A stretch of 64,000 nt of DNA from Hydrogenovibrio kuenenii DSM 12350 (lineage in GTDB: Bacteria; Pseudomonadota; Gammaproteobacteria; Thiomicrospirales; Thiomicrospiraceae), in the NCBI RefSeq assembly GCF_000526715.1, contig NZ_JAGP01000001.1:186001-250000 (forward strand), in the 5' to 3' direction. Shown piece after piece: positions 17,894 through 26,391 of this stretch. The position numbers and the translations under genes were made by a program. Position 1 is the first letter of the stretch, and every line of letters begins with the position of its first letter. The notes beneath the pieces are model-generated. The model saw only the letters and a list, made by a program, of their open reading frames with translations, was not told where the DNA came from and ran no database searches.

Positions 17894-18093
17894 GAAGCAT
17901 TCATTTCTTAAATCATTCGTATTGTTTCATTATACATTCTAAAAATGCTGGGAATAAATTGATAAAAAAATCAAATAATTAAACGGAATGATATTAGAAT
18001 ACGCTAATTTTTAAGGTAATACATTTAATAGATTGCATTTCAACTTTTTTTTTTGCACTCTAATAAAAAGACATTATTTGAGATACGATATTT

Positions 18094-20547
18094 ATGACAA
18101 ATCTTGTGATTGTGGAATCACCAGCCAAAGCAAAAACCATTGAAAAATATTTGGGTAAAGGGTTTACCGTTCGCTCAAGCTATGGCCATATTCGCGATAT
18201 TCAGAAAAAAGGCATGGGGATTGATATTCCTAATGGCTTTGCGCCGCAGTACGAGGTTTCGCCTGATAAAAAGAAAACAGTTACCGAACTGAAAAAACTT
18301 GCCAAGGGCGCAGAAACGGTTTGGCTGGCAACGGATGAGGACCGCGAAGGGGAAGCCATTGCATGGCACCTAGCGGAAGCCTTGAATCTGAATGTTGCTG
18401 AAACCAAGCGTATCGTATTTCATGAGATTACCAAGTCAGCTATTCAAAAAGCCATTGCCGAGCCTCGCACAGTAGATATGGACTTAGTTGAAGCCCAACA
18501 AGCAAGGCGTATTCTTGATCGTATCGTAGGTTTTGAACTTTCACCGATTTTATGGAAAAAGATCCGTACAGGACTTTCTGCCGGACGTGTACAGTCTGTT
18601 GCCGTTCGTTTGATTGTAGAGCGTGAAAGAGAAGTTGATGCGTTCCAATCCGAATTTGTTTTCCGTCTGCAAGGCACTTTAGCGTTATTAGACGAACAGA
18701 AAAAGTCAGTGGGTGAAGTTGAAGTTAAGCGTAATGCCGCTTTTGATACTGAAGCAGAAGCAGAAACTTTTTTAAAGACGCTATCGCAAGGGCAATTGAC
18801 GGTTGCCAATCTAGAAGAAAAACCAGCGAAGAAATCTCCGAAACCACCATTCACCACCTCTACTTTGCAGCAAGAAGCAGCTGCAAAGCTTGGTTTTTCT
18901 GTTAAGCAAACCATGTCGGTTGCTCAGCGATTGTATGAGTCTGGAAAAATCACCTATATGCGTACGGATTCTTTGAACTTGTCCGAAGAAGCGATTGCAA
19001 GTGCTCGCCAAGTGGTTTCCGCTCAATATGGTGAAGCTTTTTCTCAATCCCGACGTTTTAAAACAAAAAATGCTGATGCGCAAGAAGCGCATGAAGCCAT
19101 TCGTCCGACGGATTTTTCAGTGTCTGAAGTCTCAGGTGAAAGAAATGAACAGCGTTTATATCAGTTGATTTGGCGTCGTGCGATTGCATCGCAAATGTCA
19201 GATGCGCGTTTGAAACGTACGACAGTTGATATTGCTATTTCTAATTTGCCAGATGAAAAATTGGTGGCGAAAGGTGAAGTGGTTGAGTTTGAAGGTTTCC
19301 TAAAAGTTTATCACTCCGATGGTGACAAAGAAGCAGGTATTTTACCGCCAATGCAAATCGGTCAATCACTTGACCTAGGCTCACTAATTGTTCGCCAGAG
19401 CTTTTCACGTGCGCCAGCTCGTTATAACGAAGCAAGCTTGGTTAGAACGTTAGAAGAAATGGGTATTGGGCGACCATCTACCTATGCACCAACCATTGAT
19501 ACCATTCAAGCACGTGGTTATGTGGTGAAAGAAGATCGTGAGGGTCAGCCGAGAGAATATCGTCAGTTGTCTTTGACGGCTTCAGGTCTAGAAGCAGAAA
19601 CGTTAACCGAAATGGCTGGTAGCGAAAAGAACAAACTTTTCCCAACCGATATTGCGGGTATTGTTAACGACTTTTTGGTGAAGCATTTTGGTGAGGTGTT
19701 AGATTACAAATTCACTGCGAATGTTGAAGATGAATTCGATGTCATCGCGCAAGGCAAAGAGTCTTGGCAGCAGATGTTGCAGAATTTCTATCAACAGTTC
19801 CATCCTAAAGTAGAAGCTGCAGAAGATGTCTCCAGAGAAGAAGCTGGGCAATCACGTTTGTTGGGTAATGATCCGGCAAGTGGACAACCTATGTTCGTCA
19901 AAATTGGACGTTTTGGACCTTATGTTCAGCTGGGTGATGGCGAGAATGATGAAAAACCGCGTTTTGCCAGTTTGGTTGCAGGGCAAAAAATGGACACGAT
20001 TAAAATTGAAGAGGCGTTGGAGCTGTTCAAGTTGCCGCGTGTCGTTGGTGAAGCGACCGAAAGTTTTAGTGCAAGTGCCATTGATGGAACGGTTTTCTCA
20101 GTAGAAAAAGGTCAAGAAATTATTGCCAAACAAGGGCCTTTCGGACCTTATCTGGAATATGGCCCTAAGAAATATGCACCAATCAAAGGGTTTGACCCAC
20201 TGTCGATTTCCTTAGAAGATTCTATGGCTTTGGTTGAGGCGAAGATAGTTGCCGAAGCCGAAAAGATTGTTCGTGTATTCAAGGGGACAGATGTAGTTAT
20301 CTTGAAAGGTCGTTGGGGGCCTTATATTACGGATGTTACCACTAAGAAAAACGCCAAAATTGCGAAAACCGAAGATCCACATACTTTGACTTTGGAAGAG
20401 TGTCAGAAGCGTTTGGACGAAGCACCTGCACCGAAGAAACGTGGTCGAGCGGCGGCAAAAAAGGCACCTGCAAAGAAAGCGCCAGCCAAAAAAACAACCG
20501 CAAAGAAAACAACGGCTAAAAAAGCGGCACCAAAGAAAAAGTCTTAG
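18094..20547 (+). CDS. topA: DNA topoisomerase I
   Basis: An 817-residue type IA topoisomerase that relaxes negative supercoils. The Toprim domain opens NLVIVESPAKAKTIEKYLG, with DEDREGEAIAWHL near residue 80. The catalytic tyrosine is in ITYMRTDSLNLS near 290. After the core come three C-terminal repeats centred on GRFGPYVQLG, GPFGPYLEYG and GRWGPYITD. There are no four-cysteine zinc fingers of the E. coli type. The last 40 residues are a lysine-alanine-rich, histone-H1-like tail (AKKAPAKKAPAKK). The upstream 200 bases are AT-rich and probably hold its promoter. Confidence 0.96.
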   Translation: MTNLVIVESPAKAKTIEKYLGKGFTVRSSYGHIRDIQKKGMGIDIPNGFAPQYEVSPDKKKTVTELKKLAKGAETVWLATDEDREGEAIAWHLAEALNLNVAETKRIVFHEITKSAIQKAIAEPRTVDMDLVEAQQARRILDRIVGFELSPILWKKIRTGLSAGRVQSVAVRLIVEREREVDAFQSEFVFRLQGTLALLDEQKKSVGEVEVKRNAAFDTEAEAETFLKTLSQGQLTVANLEEKPAKKSPKPPFTTSTLQQEAAAKLGFSVKQTMSVAQRLYESGKITYMRTDSLNLSEEAIASARQVVSAQYGEAFSQSRRFKTKNADAQEAHEAIRPTDFSVSEVSGERNEQRLYQLIWRRAIASQMSDARLKRTTVDIAISNLPDEKLVAKGEVVEFEGFLKVYHSDGDKEAGILPPMQIGQSLDLGSLIVRQSFSRAPARYNEASLVRTLEEMGIGRPSTYAPTIDTIQARGYVVKEDREGQPREYRQLSLTASGLEAETLTEMAGSEKNKLFPTDIAGIVNDFLVKHFGEVLDYKFTANVEDEFDVIAQGKESWQQMLQNFYQQFHPKVEAAEDVSREEAGQSRLLGNDPASGQPMFVKIGRFGPYVQLGDGENDEKPRFASLVAGQKMDTIKIEEALELFKLPRVVGEATESFSASAIDGTVFSVEKGQEIIAKQGPFGPYLEYGPKKYAPIKGFDPLSISLEDSMALVEAKIVAEAEKIVRVFKGTDVVILKGRWGPYITDVTTKKNAKIAKTEDPHTLTLEECQKRLDEAPAPKKRGRAAAKKAPAKKAPAKKTTAKKTTAKKAAPKKKS

Positions 20548-20562
20548 TTTTAGGTTGGTAGA

Positions 20563-22113
20563 TTATTGAAGAGGTTCGCTTAGGCTGGAATCGAAGATTC
20601 GATGCTGGCCTTTACCGGATCTTTTCGCTTGATACATTGCCAAGTCGGCATTTTGTAGTAGTTCGGTTTGCGTTGCACCATGATCTGGATAAATCGCTAT
20701 ACCGATGCTGGAACCAATGCTGACCTCGTGTCCACCTAATTTAAAAGGTTGTTCCAGTAGCTGATTTAAGCGCTGACCGACCTGTTCTAATTGTTCTTCT
20801 GTTGTGTAGGTTTTACACAAGATAACAAACTCATCCCCGCCAACTCTTGCCAAAATAGTGTCTTTGGCGACTTGTTCTGAAATAACGTTACTAACGGACT
20901 TCAGTAGAGAATCCCCTATGCCATGACCAAGGGTGTCGTTAATGGTTTTAAAGTTGTCTAAATCCAGAAACATAATGGTAAATTTTTCGTCAGTATGGGA
21001 GGCGTTCTGTAGCTGTTTCTTTAACGCAGTATAGAAAAAGTTTCTATTGGGTAGTCCTGTTACGATATCAGTGTGTGCTAAGTGATCCAGTTCTTGTTGT
21101 GTAGCTTTTAGCTGAGTGATGTCGGTATAAACCAGTGTGTAATGGGTGTTCTCAGTGGTTTCATGACAGACTTTGTGAATATCTACCAGGCTGGCTCGTG
21201 CCAATTTACCATCTTCATGGTGTAAGAGAAGCTCTCCTCGCCATTCATCATGCTGTTCCAGCTTCGACAAGATGTCGATAGGCGGTTCATCTTGCAGATT
21301 ATCGAGCAAGGTGCCGAGGGTTAACTGCTTCAATTCATTTTCGTTAAGGCCAAAAACCTTGTGAAAGGCGGGGTTGGTGCGGATAAAATTGAAGTTTTTA
21401 TCGGTAATGGAAATCGCTTCGTTCGTAGAGTCCAGCAAAATACGATCAAGCGTTAATTCTTCTTCGATTTTTTTCTGCTCTGTCACATCAAGACGAACAC
21501 AAATCAGCCGTTCAATTTCGCCTTGAGGGGAAAGCAGGGTTTGGCCTCGATCATATACCCAGATATAGTCACCATCACTATTCATTACGCGATGAACATC
21601 TTCATAAGCGGTTGAACGATTACTCAGTAATTTTAGAAGTTTCTTTTGTACACTTGTTTGATCACTAGGGTGGATACGTGCTTGCCAGGCGTGTAAGTCT
21701 TGCGGAAAATCATGATTAGGAAAGCCAATCATTTCTTGCCATAAATCAGAAAAGAAAGCCGTATTTTTTTTGATATTCCATTCCCAATAAGCGATGCGAC
21801 TGCTGTCTAAAATAATAGTAAGGCGGTCTTTTTCTTTTTTATGGGCTTTGCGAATATTTTTCAGCTCTTTTTTGTTCGCTTCATTTTGCTCAAGCAGCTT
21901 TTTTGCAGTGTTTCTATAGGCTTGATAACTGAGTGCGAAAGCAATGATTAAGATCAGGTTTGAGAATTGAGCAAGGGACTGAAATGGGTTTTCGATACCC
22001 CATATAGATTTGGGTAACCAAGAAAAGGCAGCAATCAAAATAAAAACTGCAATCAAAAACAAGACAAATTTGTTTTGAGCCTTGGCTACGTGCTGCATTG
22101 CATTAGATTCCAT
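20563..22113 (-). CDS. Membrane-anchored PAS-PAS-GGDEF diguanylate cyclase
   Basis: A 516-residue protein with a hydrophobic N-terminus (about residues 15-62) and a short coiled-coil. Two PAS domains follow, the first with a PAC-like segment containing YIWVYDRGQTL. The C-terminal GGDEF domain has the intact active-site motif RVGGDEFVIL near residue 435. It should make cyclic di-GMP in response to a cytoplasmic or redox cue; the cue is unknown. No EAL domain is present. It converges on topA with 15 bases between stops. A decayed copy of the 21-bp repeat lies inside at 21181. Confidence 0.88.
   Translation of the reverse strand: MESNAMQHVAKAQNKFVLFLIAVFILIAAFSWLPKSIWGIENPFQSLAQFSNLILIIAFALSYQAYRNTAKKLLEQNEANKKELKNIRKAHKKEKDRLTIILDSSRIAYWEWNIKKNTAFFSDLWQEMIGFPNHDFPQDLHAWQARIHPSDQTSVQKKLLKLLSNRSTAYEDVHRVMNSDGDYIWVYDRGQTLLSPQGEIERLICVRLDVTEQKKIEEELTLDRILLDSTNEAISITDKNFNFIRTNPAFHKVFGLNENELKQLTLGTLLDNLQDEPPIDILSKLEQHDEWRGELLLHHEDGKLARASLVDIHKVCHETTENTHYTLVYTDITQLKATQQELDHLAHTDIVTGLPNRNFFYTALKKQLQNASHTDEKFTIMFLDLDNFKTINDTLGHGIGDSLLKSVSNVISEQVAKDTILARVGGDEFVILCKTYTTEEQLEQVGQRLNQLLEQPFKLGGHEVSIGSSIGIAIYPDHGATQTELLQNADLAMYQAKRSGKGQHRIFDSSLSEPLQ
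21181..21194 (+). repeat. Decayed copy of the 21-bp repeat inside the PAS-GGDEF gene
   Basis: ATCTACCAGGCTGG matches 13 of 14 bases of the consensus core, but the flanks differ. The copy is antisense to the gene, and its codons give A-S-L-V-D-I. It could be a degenerate member or chance. Confidence 0.4.
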
Positions 22114-22269
22114 TCTGCCTAAGATACTTTCGTTAATAATTATAGCGATTTTCGGTGGTTAATTCGATTTAAATTAATGAAATTATTATAAAAATTATTG
22201 ATATAAATTGTTTGTGAGATGGTGTCGTTATGAACGATATTTTTGAGATCACAAGCTTTCTAATTGAAT

Positions 22270-22313
22270 TTAGCCGCATATTTAGCTGTTAATTTGAGTA
22301 AAATAGCGGCTAA
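22270..22313 (+). promoter_or_regulatory. Inverted repeat followed by a T-run in the argS leader
   Basis: TTAGCCGC at 22270-22277 is matched by GCGGCTAA at 22306-22313, then TTTTTAT. The loop is 28 bases. It lies 33 bases before the argS start. It could be a weak intrinsic terminator or attenuator. A loop of that size makes it thermodynamically doubtful, and the region also needs to hold the argS promoter. Confidence 0.35.
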
Positions 22314-22345
22314 TTTTTATCATAGATTTTTTAAAGAGTTGTGCC

Positions 22346-24127
22346 ATGAAGCAACAGGTGACAGAGTTACTGATTCAAGTCGTAGATGCCTTAAAACAAA
22401 CGGGTGTTCTTCCACAAGACACGCATCCAAAAATTCATTTGGAAAATACCAAAGATAAGTCACACGGTGATTATGCGACCAATTTGGCAATGATGTTGAC
22501 AAAAGTCGTCGGCAAGCCACCAAGAGACGTAGCGGCAATGATTATCGAGGCTTTACCGTCTTCTGACGTGGTTGAAAAAGTCGAAATTGCCGGGCCTGGC
22601 TTTATCAACTTTTTTGTCAAAGAAGCCGCTAAATTTGATGTTGTACCTGACGTTTTGGCAAAAGGTGATGACTTTGGGAAATGCGATGTTGGTAATGGTC
22701 GTTCGGTGCTAATTGAATATGTTTCGGCAAACCCAACGGGGCCTTTGCATGTTGGGCATGGTCGTGGTGCGGCTTATGGTGCAAGTGTCGCCAATGTTTT
22801 AGCGGAAGCAGGTTATGAAGTATCAAGAGAATACTATGTAAATGATGCGGGTCGTCAAATGGATATTCTCGCAGCCTCCACTTGGTTGCGCTATTTGGAA
22901 GTGGGTGGCGCGTCATTGAATTTTCCAAGTAACGGTTACCAGGGCGATTACATTGTTAAAATTGCTGAAGAGCTTTGGCATCAACATGATGATGCTTTTA
23001 AAGTTGATGCAAGTGAAGTCTTTGATGGCGTAGCTGCTGATGAAGTGAAAGACGCTGATGGTAATGTAATTTCCGGTGATAAAGATCAGCACATCGATGC
23101 TTTGATTGCGAAAGCAAAAGCTTTGTTAGGGGCTGAAAAGTATGAAATTGTTTTTCAGCAAGCATTGACTGTTATTTTGTCTGATATTCGTGAAGACCTT
23201 GCGGAATTTGGTGTTGAGTTTGATAACTGGTTTTCAGAACGTTCATTAATGGATTCTGGTGTGATTGATGCAGCGATTGAAAAGTTGCAGGCCGCAGATA
23301 AAATTTACGAGAAAAATGGTGCTTTGTGGTTTAGATCAACCGAGTACGGAGATGAGAAAGATCGTGTTGTGGTGCGTGATAATGGGCTAAAAACCTATTT
23401 TGCATCAGATATTGCCTATCATTTTAATAAACTGGAACGTGGTTTTGACGTACTGATTGATATTTGGGGTTCGGATCACCATGGCTATGTACCTCGAGTT
23501 AAAGCGGCAATGCAGGCGATGGAAACTAATCCGGATGCGTTGCAAGTGTTGTTGGTTCAGTTTGCGATTTTGTATCGTGGCAGTGAAAAATTAGCGATGT
23601 CCACACGTTCTGGTCAGTTTGTTAAGTTGCGTGAGCTTTGTGATGAAGTTGGTTCGGATGCAGCGCGTTTTTTCTACGTTCAACGTAAGTCTGAACAGCA
23701 TATGGATTTTGATTTGGATTTGGCAAAATCGCAATCCAATGAAAACCCGGTTTATTACATTCAATATGCTCATGCGCGTATTTGTCGTGTATTTGAACAA
23801 GCAGCGGAAAAAGGCTATGTTACGGGTGTTGACCCCAGCCTGGCAGATTTTTCATTATTGACTTCTGAACATGAAACTGACTTGGCAACCTTGTTGTCTA
23901 AATACCCTGAGATGATTGCGCGCGCTGCGCAAACTTATGAGCCACACCAAGTTGCTTATTATCTGAAAGATTTGGCGAATGGACTGCACTCTTATTACAA
24001 CGCATGTCAGTTTATGGTTGAAGACGAAGCGTTACGCACAGCACGTTTTGTTTTGATCACGGCGGTCAGACAGGTATTGAAAAACGGTTTGAGATTATTG
24101 GGTGTTTCCGCACCGGAAAGCATGTAA
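22346..24127 (+). CDS. argS: Arginine-tRNA ligase
   Basis: A 593-residue class I aminoacyl-tRNA synthetase. The N-terminal Add1 domain precedes the catalytic core. The HIGH-type motif is ANPTGPLHVGHGRGAAYG near residue 130, and the KMSKS equivalent is KLAMSTRSG near 417. The anticodon-binding helical domain ends LGVSAPESM. An AAAGAG-type ribosome site precedes ATG 22346. The anticodon-binding part carries an antisense copy of the 21-bp repeat. The SPOR-domain gene starts 19 bases downstream, a common argS neighbour in gammaproteobacteria. Confidence 0.96.
   Translation: MKQQVTELLIQVVDALKQTGVLPQDTHPKIHLENTKDKSHGDYATNLAMMLTKVVGKPPRDVAAMIIEALPSSDVVEKVEIAGPGFINFFVKEAAKFDVVPDVLAKGDDFGKCDVGNGRSVLIEYVSANPTGPLHVGHGRGAAYGASVANVLAEAGYEVSREYYVNDAGRQMDILAASTWLRYLEVGGASLNFPSNGYQGDYIVKIAEELWHQHDDAFKVDASEVFDGVAADEVKDADGNVISGDKDQHIDALIAKAKALLGAEKYEIVFQQALTVILSDIREDLAEFGVEFDNWFSERSLMDSGVIDAAIEKLQAADKIYEKNGALWFRSTEYGDEKDRVVVRDNGLKTYFASDIAYHFNKLERGFDVLIDIWGSDHHGYVPRVKAAMQAMETNPDALQVLLVQFAILYRGSEKLAMSTRSGQFVKLRELCDEVGSDAARFFYVQRKSEQHMDFDLDLAKSQSNENPVYYIQYAHARICRVFEQAAEKGYVTGVDPSLADFSLLTSEHETDLATLLSKYPEMIARAAQTYEPHQVAYYLKDLANGLHSYYNACQFMVEDEALRTARFVLITAVRQVLKNGLRLLGVSAPESM
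23831..23851 (-). repeat. 21-bp interspersed repeat inside argS
   Basis: The minus strand reads AAAATCTGCCAGGCTGGGG and then TC, one mismatch from consensus at the last base. It is antisense to argS, and the codons give D-P-S-L-A-D-F. Confidence 0.9.
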
Positions 24128-24146
24128 TGAGACTTATCTAGCTTCT

Positions 24147-24794
24147 ATGGCACGCGACTACAAGCAAAAGCACTTTACAGCAAAGCAGCCTTACCAGCGT
24201 AAATCTCAACTTCAAAAGCGAGAAGAAGAGCCTGCCTCGTCAATGAAGTGGGTGTGGTTGGTGGCAGGTGTTATCACTGTTGGCTTGTTGGGTGGTTTTT
24301 TTGTGGTACAGCACTTTGCTCATAAGGGTGTGAAATCGGGCGATGCTCAGCAAATCGCTGAAGCAGCTTCTAAATCTCAATCTGAAGAACAGGTAGCAAA
24401 ACCGGAAGAAACGAAAAAAACGGCTGAAAAGCCGGCGTTTGAAGCGGCTGTCGTACCGAAAGCACAGGAAGATGAGCATAAGATTCATTACAGCTTTTAT
24501 CACGGCTTGGCGCAAACAGAAGTGGTAGTGAATGCAGTGCCGATTTCGATTGAGTTGCCTACGCCTTACTATATTCAGGCAGGAACCTTTACCGAACAAG
24601 ATGCAGCATTAAGAGAGCAAAAACGTTTGGCACAGCATGATCAGGTCATGAAAATATCCAGTATCCAGTCGAAAGGCAAAACCTATTATCGTCTGCGTTT
24701 AGGGCCTTTTACAGATCGTCTTGTGATGAATCGTAAACGCAATGAGCTGAGAAAGCTAGGTGTGGATACGCTATTAATTCGTACTAAGAAATAG
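24147..24794 (+). CDS. SPOR-domain, single-pass membrane protein (FtsN-like)
   Basis: A 215-residue protein from ATG 24147 (MARDYKQKHF), which fits FtsN-like starts better than an upstream in-frame start overlapping argS. A basic cytoplasmic N-terminus is followed by one membrane segment (WVWLVAGVITVGLLGGFFVV, about residues 35-54) and a charged linker. The SPOR domain covers residues 140-213, starting YYIQAGTFTEQDAALREQKRL, with the conserved YYRLRLGPF. SPOR domains bind denuded septal peptidoglycan, so a role in cell division is likely. Its position after argS is the usual one for this type of gene. Confidence 0.82.
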   Translation: MARDYKQKHFTAKQPYQRKSQLQKREEEPASSMKWVWLVAGVITVGLLGGFFVVQHFAHKGVKSGDAQQIAEAASKSQSEEQVAKPEETKKTAEKPAFEAAVVPKAQEDEHKIHYSFYHGLAQTEVVVNAVPISIELPTPYYIQAGTFTEQDAALREQKRLAQHDQVMKISSIQSKGKTYYRLRLGPFTDRLVMNRKRNELRKLGVDTLLIRTKK

Positions 24795-24833
24795 AATGCT
24801 TGAATACATTAAAAATCTGAAACTTTAAGTGAG

Positions 24834-24859
24834 ACGCCATCGGTTGGATGGCGTTTTTT
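24834..24859 (+). terminator. Rho-independent terminator after the SPOR-protein gene
   Basis: ACGCCATC and GATGGCGT form an 8-bp stem with a 5-base loop, followed by TTTTTT. It ends the argS-SPOR transcript and lies before the convergent GGDEF gene. Confidence 0.88.
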
Positions 24860-24868
24860 GCGTTTGTG

Positions 24869-25927
24869 CTAGGACGAAGTTTCTTCCAAATCTAATTCTG
24901 TTTTAACTTGATTGCGTCCCTTTTCTTTGGCTAGGTACAGTGCATCGTCAGCACGTTTGATAAACTCATCAACCGTCTCTTCCATGCCTTTATAAATAGC
25001 GATGCCGAAAGAAGCGGTAATTTTTCCTAGTTCCTTTGCAGAATCTTTTCTTTTTAATTTAGCATTTTCTATGTCATGACGAATCGTTTCGGCGCGTTCA
25101 GCTGCTGATTCCAAGTCGGTATCAGCAACGATAATAGCGAACTCTTCACCTCCGTAACGGCAAATGGTTTCGTTTTCTTGCTTGGTTTTTTTCATTAGGT
25201 TGGCAAAATAGCGAAGTACACTGTCGCCGACCAAGTGGCCGAAATTGTCATTAAAGCGTTTGAAGTGGTCAATGTCCGTCATGATTAGAGCAAGACTGTC
25301 TGGCGTGCCGTTAGCTTGTGCTGTGTCCATCATCTCTGCCATAGCGATATTGAATGCTTTTCGGTTACCGACTTCGGTCAGTTCATCCATCATGACTTGA
25401 GCTTTTGTATCAATCAATTGTTTACGTAAGCGGGTGATTTCTTCATTACTCGACATCAATTCTTTTTGCAGATCTTCGCTTGAAGTTTGCATTGAGCTAA
25501 CCGTAGTTTGGACGGTTTGTGTGAGTGCTTTTAGTGTTTCGGCATCAATATTTGGGTCATTCAAAGATGTAGCGCATTGATCAAGTTGCTTAGATTGTTC
25601 GGCAAGCTTGTCGCTCCAAATATTCATTTTTTTGATGACTAAACCGATTAAGCGTTTGAGTGCTTTATCGAATTCATTGTCTGCGGTGTCGTCATCAGCG
25701 AAAAATTCATCGTAAAGGCGTCTGCCTAAGCGATCATGGTAGCCGAAAGGGTCGTTGAGGATTTTATCCATTTCCTGACGGAACTTTGGATTGTCGCCTT
25801 TGTAGTATTCGTACCAAATAAAATAATTTAGCGGTGATGGGTTAATTGACTGTTCTTCAAAAATATCGATTAACTGATTGAAGATGCGAATAGACTTTTC
25901 AGGTGCGTCGTTAATATCAAGTAACAT
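24869..25927 (-). CDS. Cytosolic diguanylate cyclase (GGDEF)
   Basis: A 352-residue soluble protein without membrane segments. Residues 1-170 are a helical, acidic regulatory region with a predicted coiled-coil (KELMSSNEEITRLRKQLIDTKA). The C-terminal GGDEF domain has RYGGEEFAII (GGEEF variant, active in known cyclases) near residue 260, and ends LYLAKEKGRNQVK. It should make c-di-GMP. The N-terminal part does not match a sensor domain I can name. Confidence 0.85.
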   Translation of the reverse strand: MLLDINDAPEKSIRIFNQLIDIFEEQSINPSPLNYFIWYEYYKGDNPKFRQEMDKILNDPFGYHDRLGRRLYDEFFADDDTADNEFDKALKRLIGLVIKKMNIWSDKLAEQSKQLDQCATSLNDPNIDAETLKALTQTVQTTVSSMQTSSEDLQKELMSSNEEITRLRKQLIDTKAQVMMDELTEVGNRKAFNIAMAEMMDTAQANGTPDSLALIMTDIDHFKRFNDNFGHLVGDSVLRYFANLMKKTKQENETICRYGGEEFAIIVADTDLESAAERAETIRHDIENAKLKRKDSAKELGKITASFGIAIYKGMEETVDEFIKRADDALYLAKEKGRNQVKTELDLEETSS

Positions 25928-26139
25928 GCTAGACCTTAAGGATTACGAATAATATTTTCTTATTTTACACAAAACCGTTGCGTTAAGAATAGATTTGAAC
26001 CTCTTTTAAAAGATGACGTTTAGCTGAATAGCTCTAGCAATTTAATGGTATTGGATAGGAATATAGAGTATAGTTTTTAGCTTAATAAATTATGCCGTAA
26101 AGACTGAAATTACGGTTGTATCGCTAACTTGGAGACATT

Positions 26140-26382
26140 ATGCTGGATTCGAAACAGATTGCATCTTTGGTAGAAACGGTATCTAAAGTTTTGCCTCAAG
26201 GTTTTGGTGAACTGCCAGAGCAAGCGCAGAAAAACTTGAAAGCCAGTTTGAGCCGAGCCTTTGAAAAAATGGACTTGGTTTCAAGAGAAGAATTTGATGT
26301 GCAAACCGCTGTATTGGCTAAAACACGTCAGAAACTTGAAGCCTTGGAAGTTAAGGTTGCCGCACTAGAGAGTCAGGAATAA
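26140..26382 (+). CDS. ubiK: Ubiquinone biosynthesis accessory factor UbiK
   Basis: An 80-residue protein of the UbiK/YqiC (BMFP) family. The N-terminal amphipathic helix (about residues 1-45, with PEQAQKNLKASLSRAFEKM) is followed by a coiled-coil (FDVQTAVLAKTRQKLEALEVKVAALE). UbiK assists the soluble late-stage ubiquinone-synthesis complex. A good GGAGA ribosome site precedes ATG 26140. comM follows after 9 bases, and ubiK-comM is a common pair in gammaproteobacteria. Confidence 0.88.
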   Translation: MLDSKQIASLVETVSKVLPQGFGELPEQAQKNLKASLSRAFEKMDLVSREEFDVQTAVLAKTRQKLEALEVKVAALESQE

Positions 26383-26391
26383 ATTTAGCCC

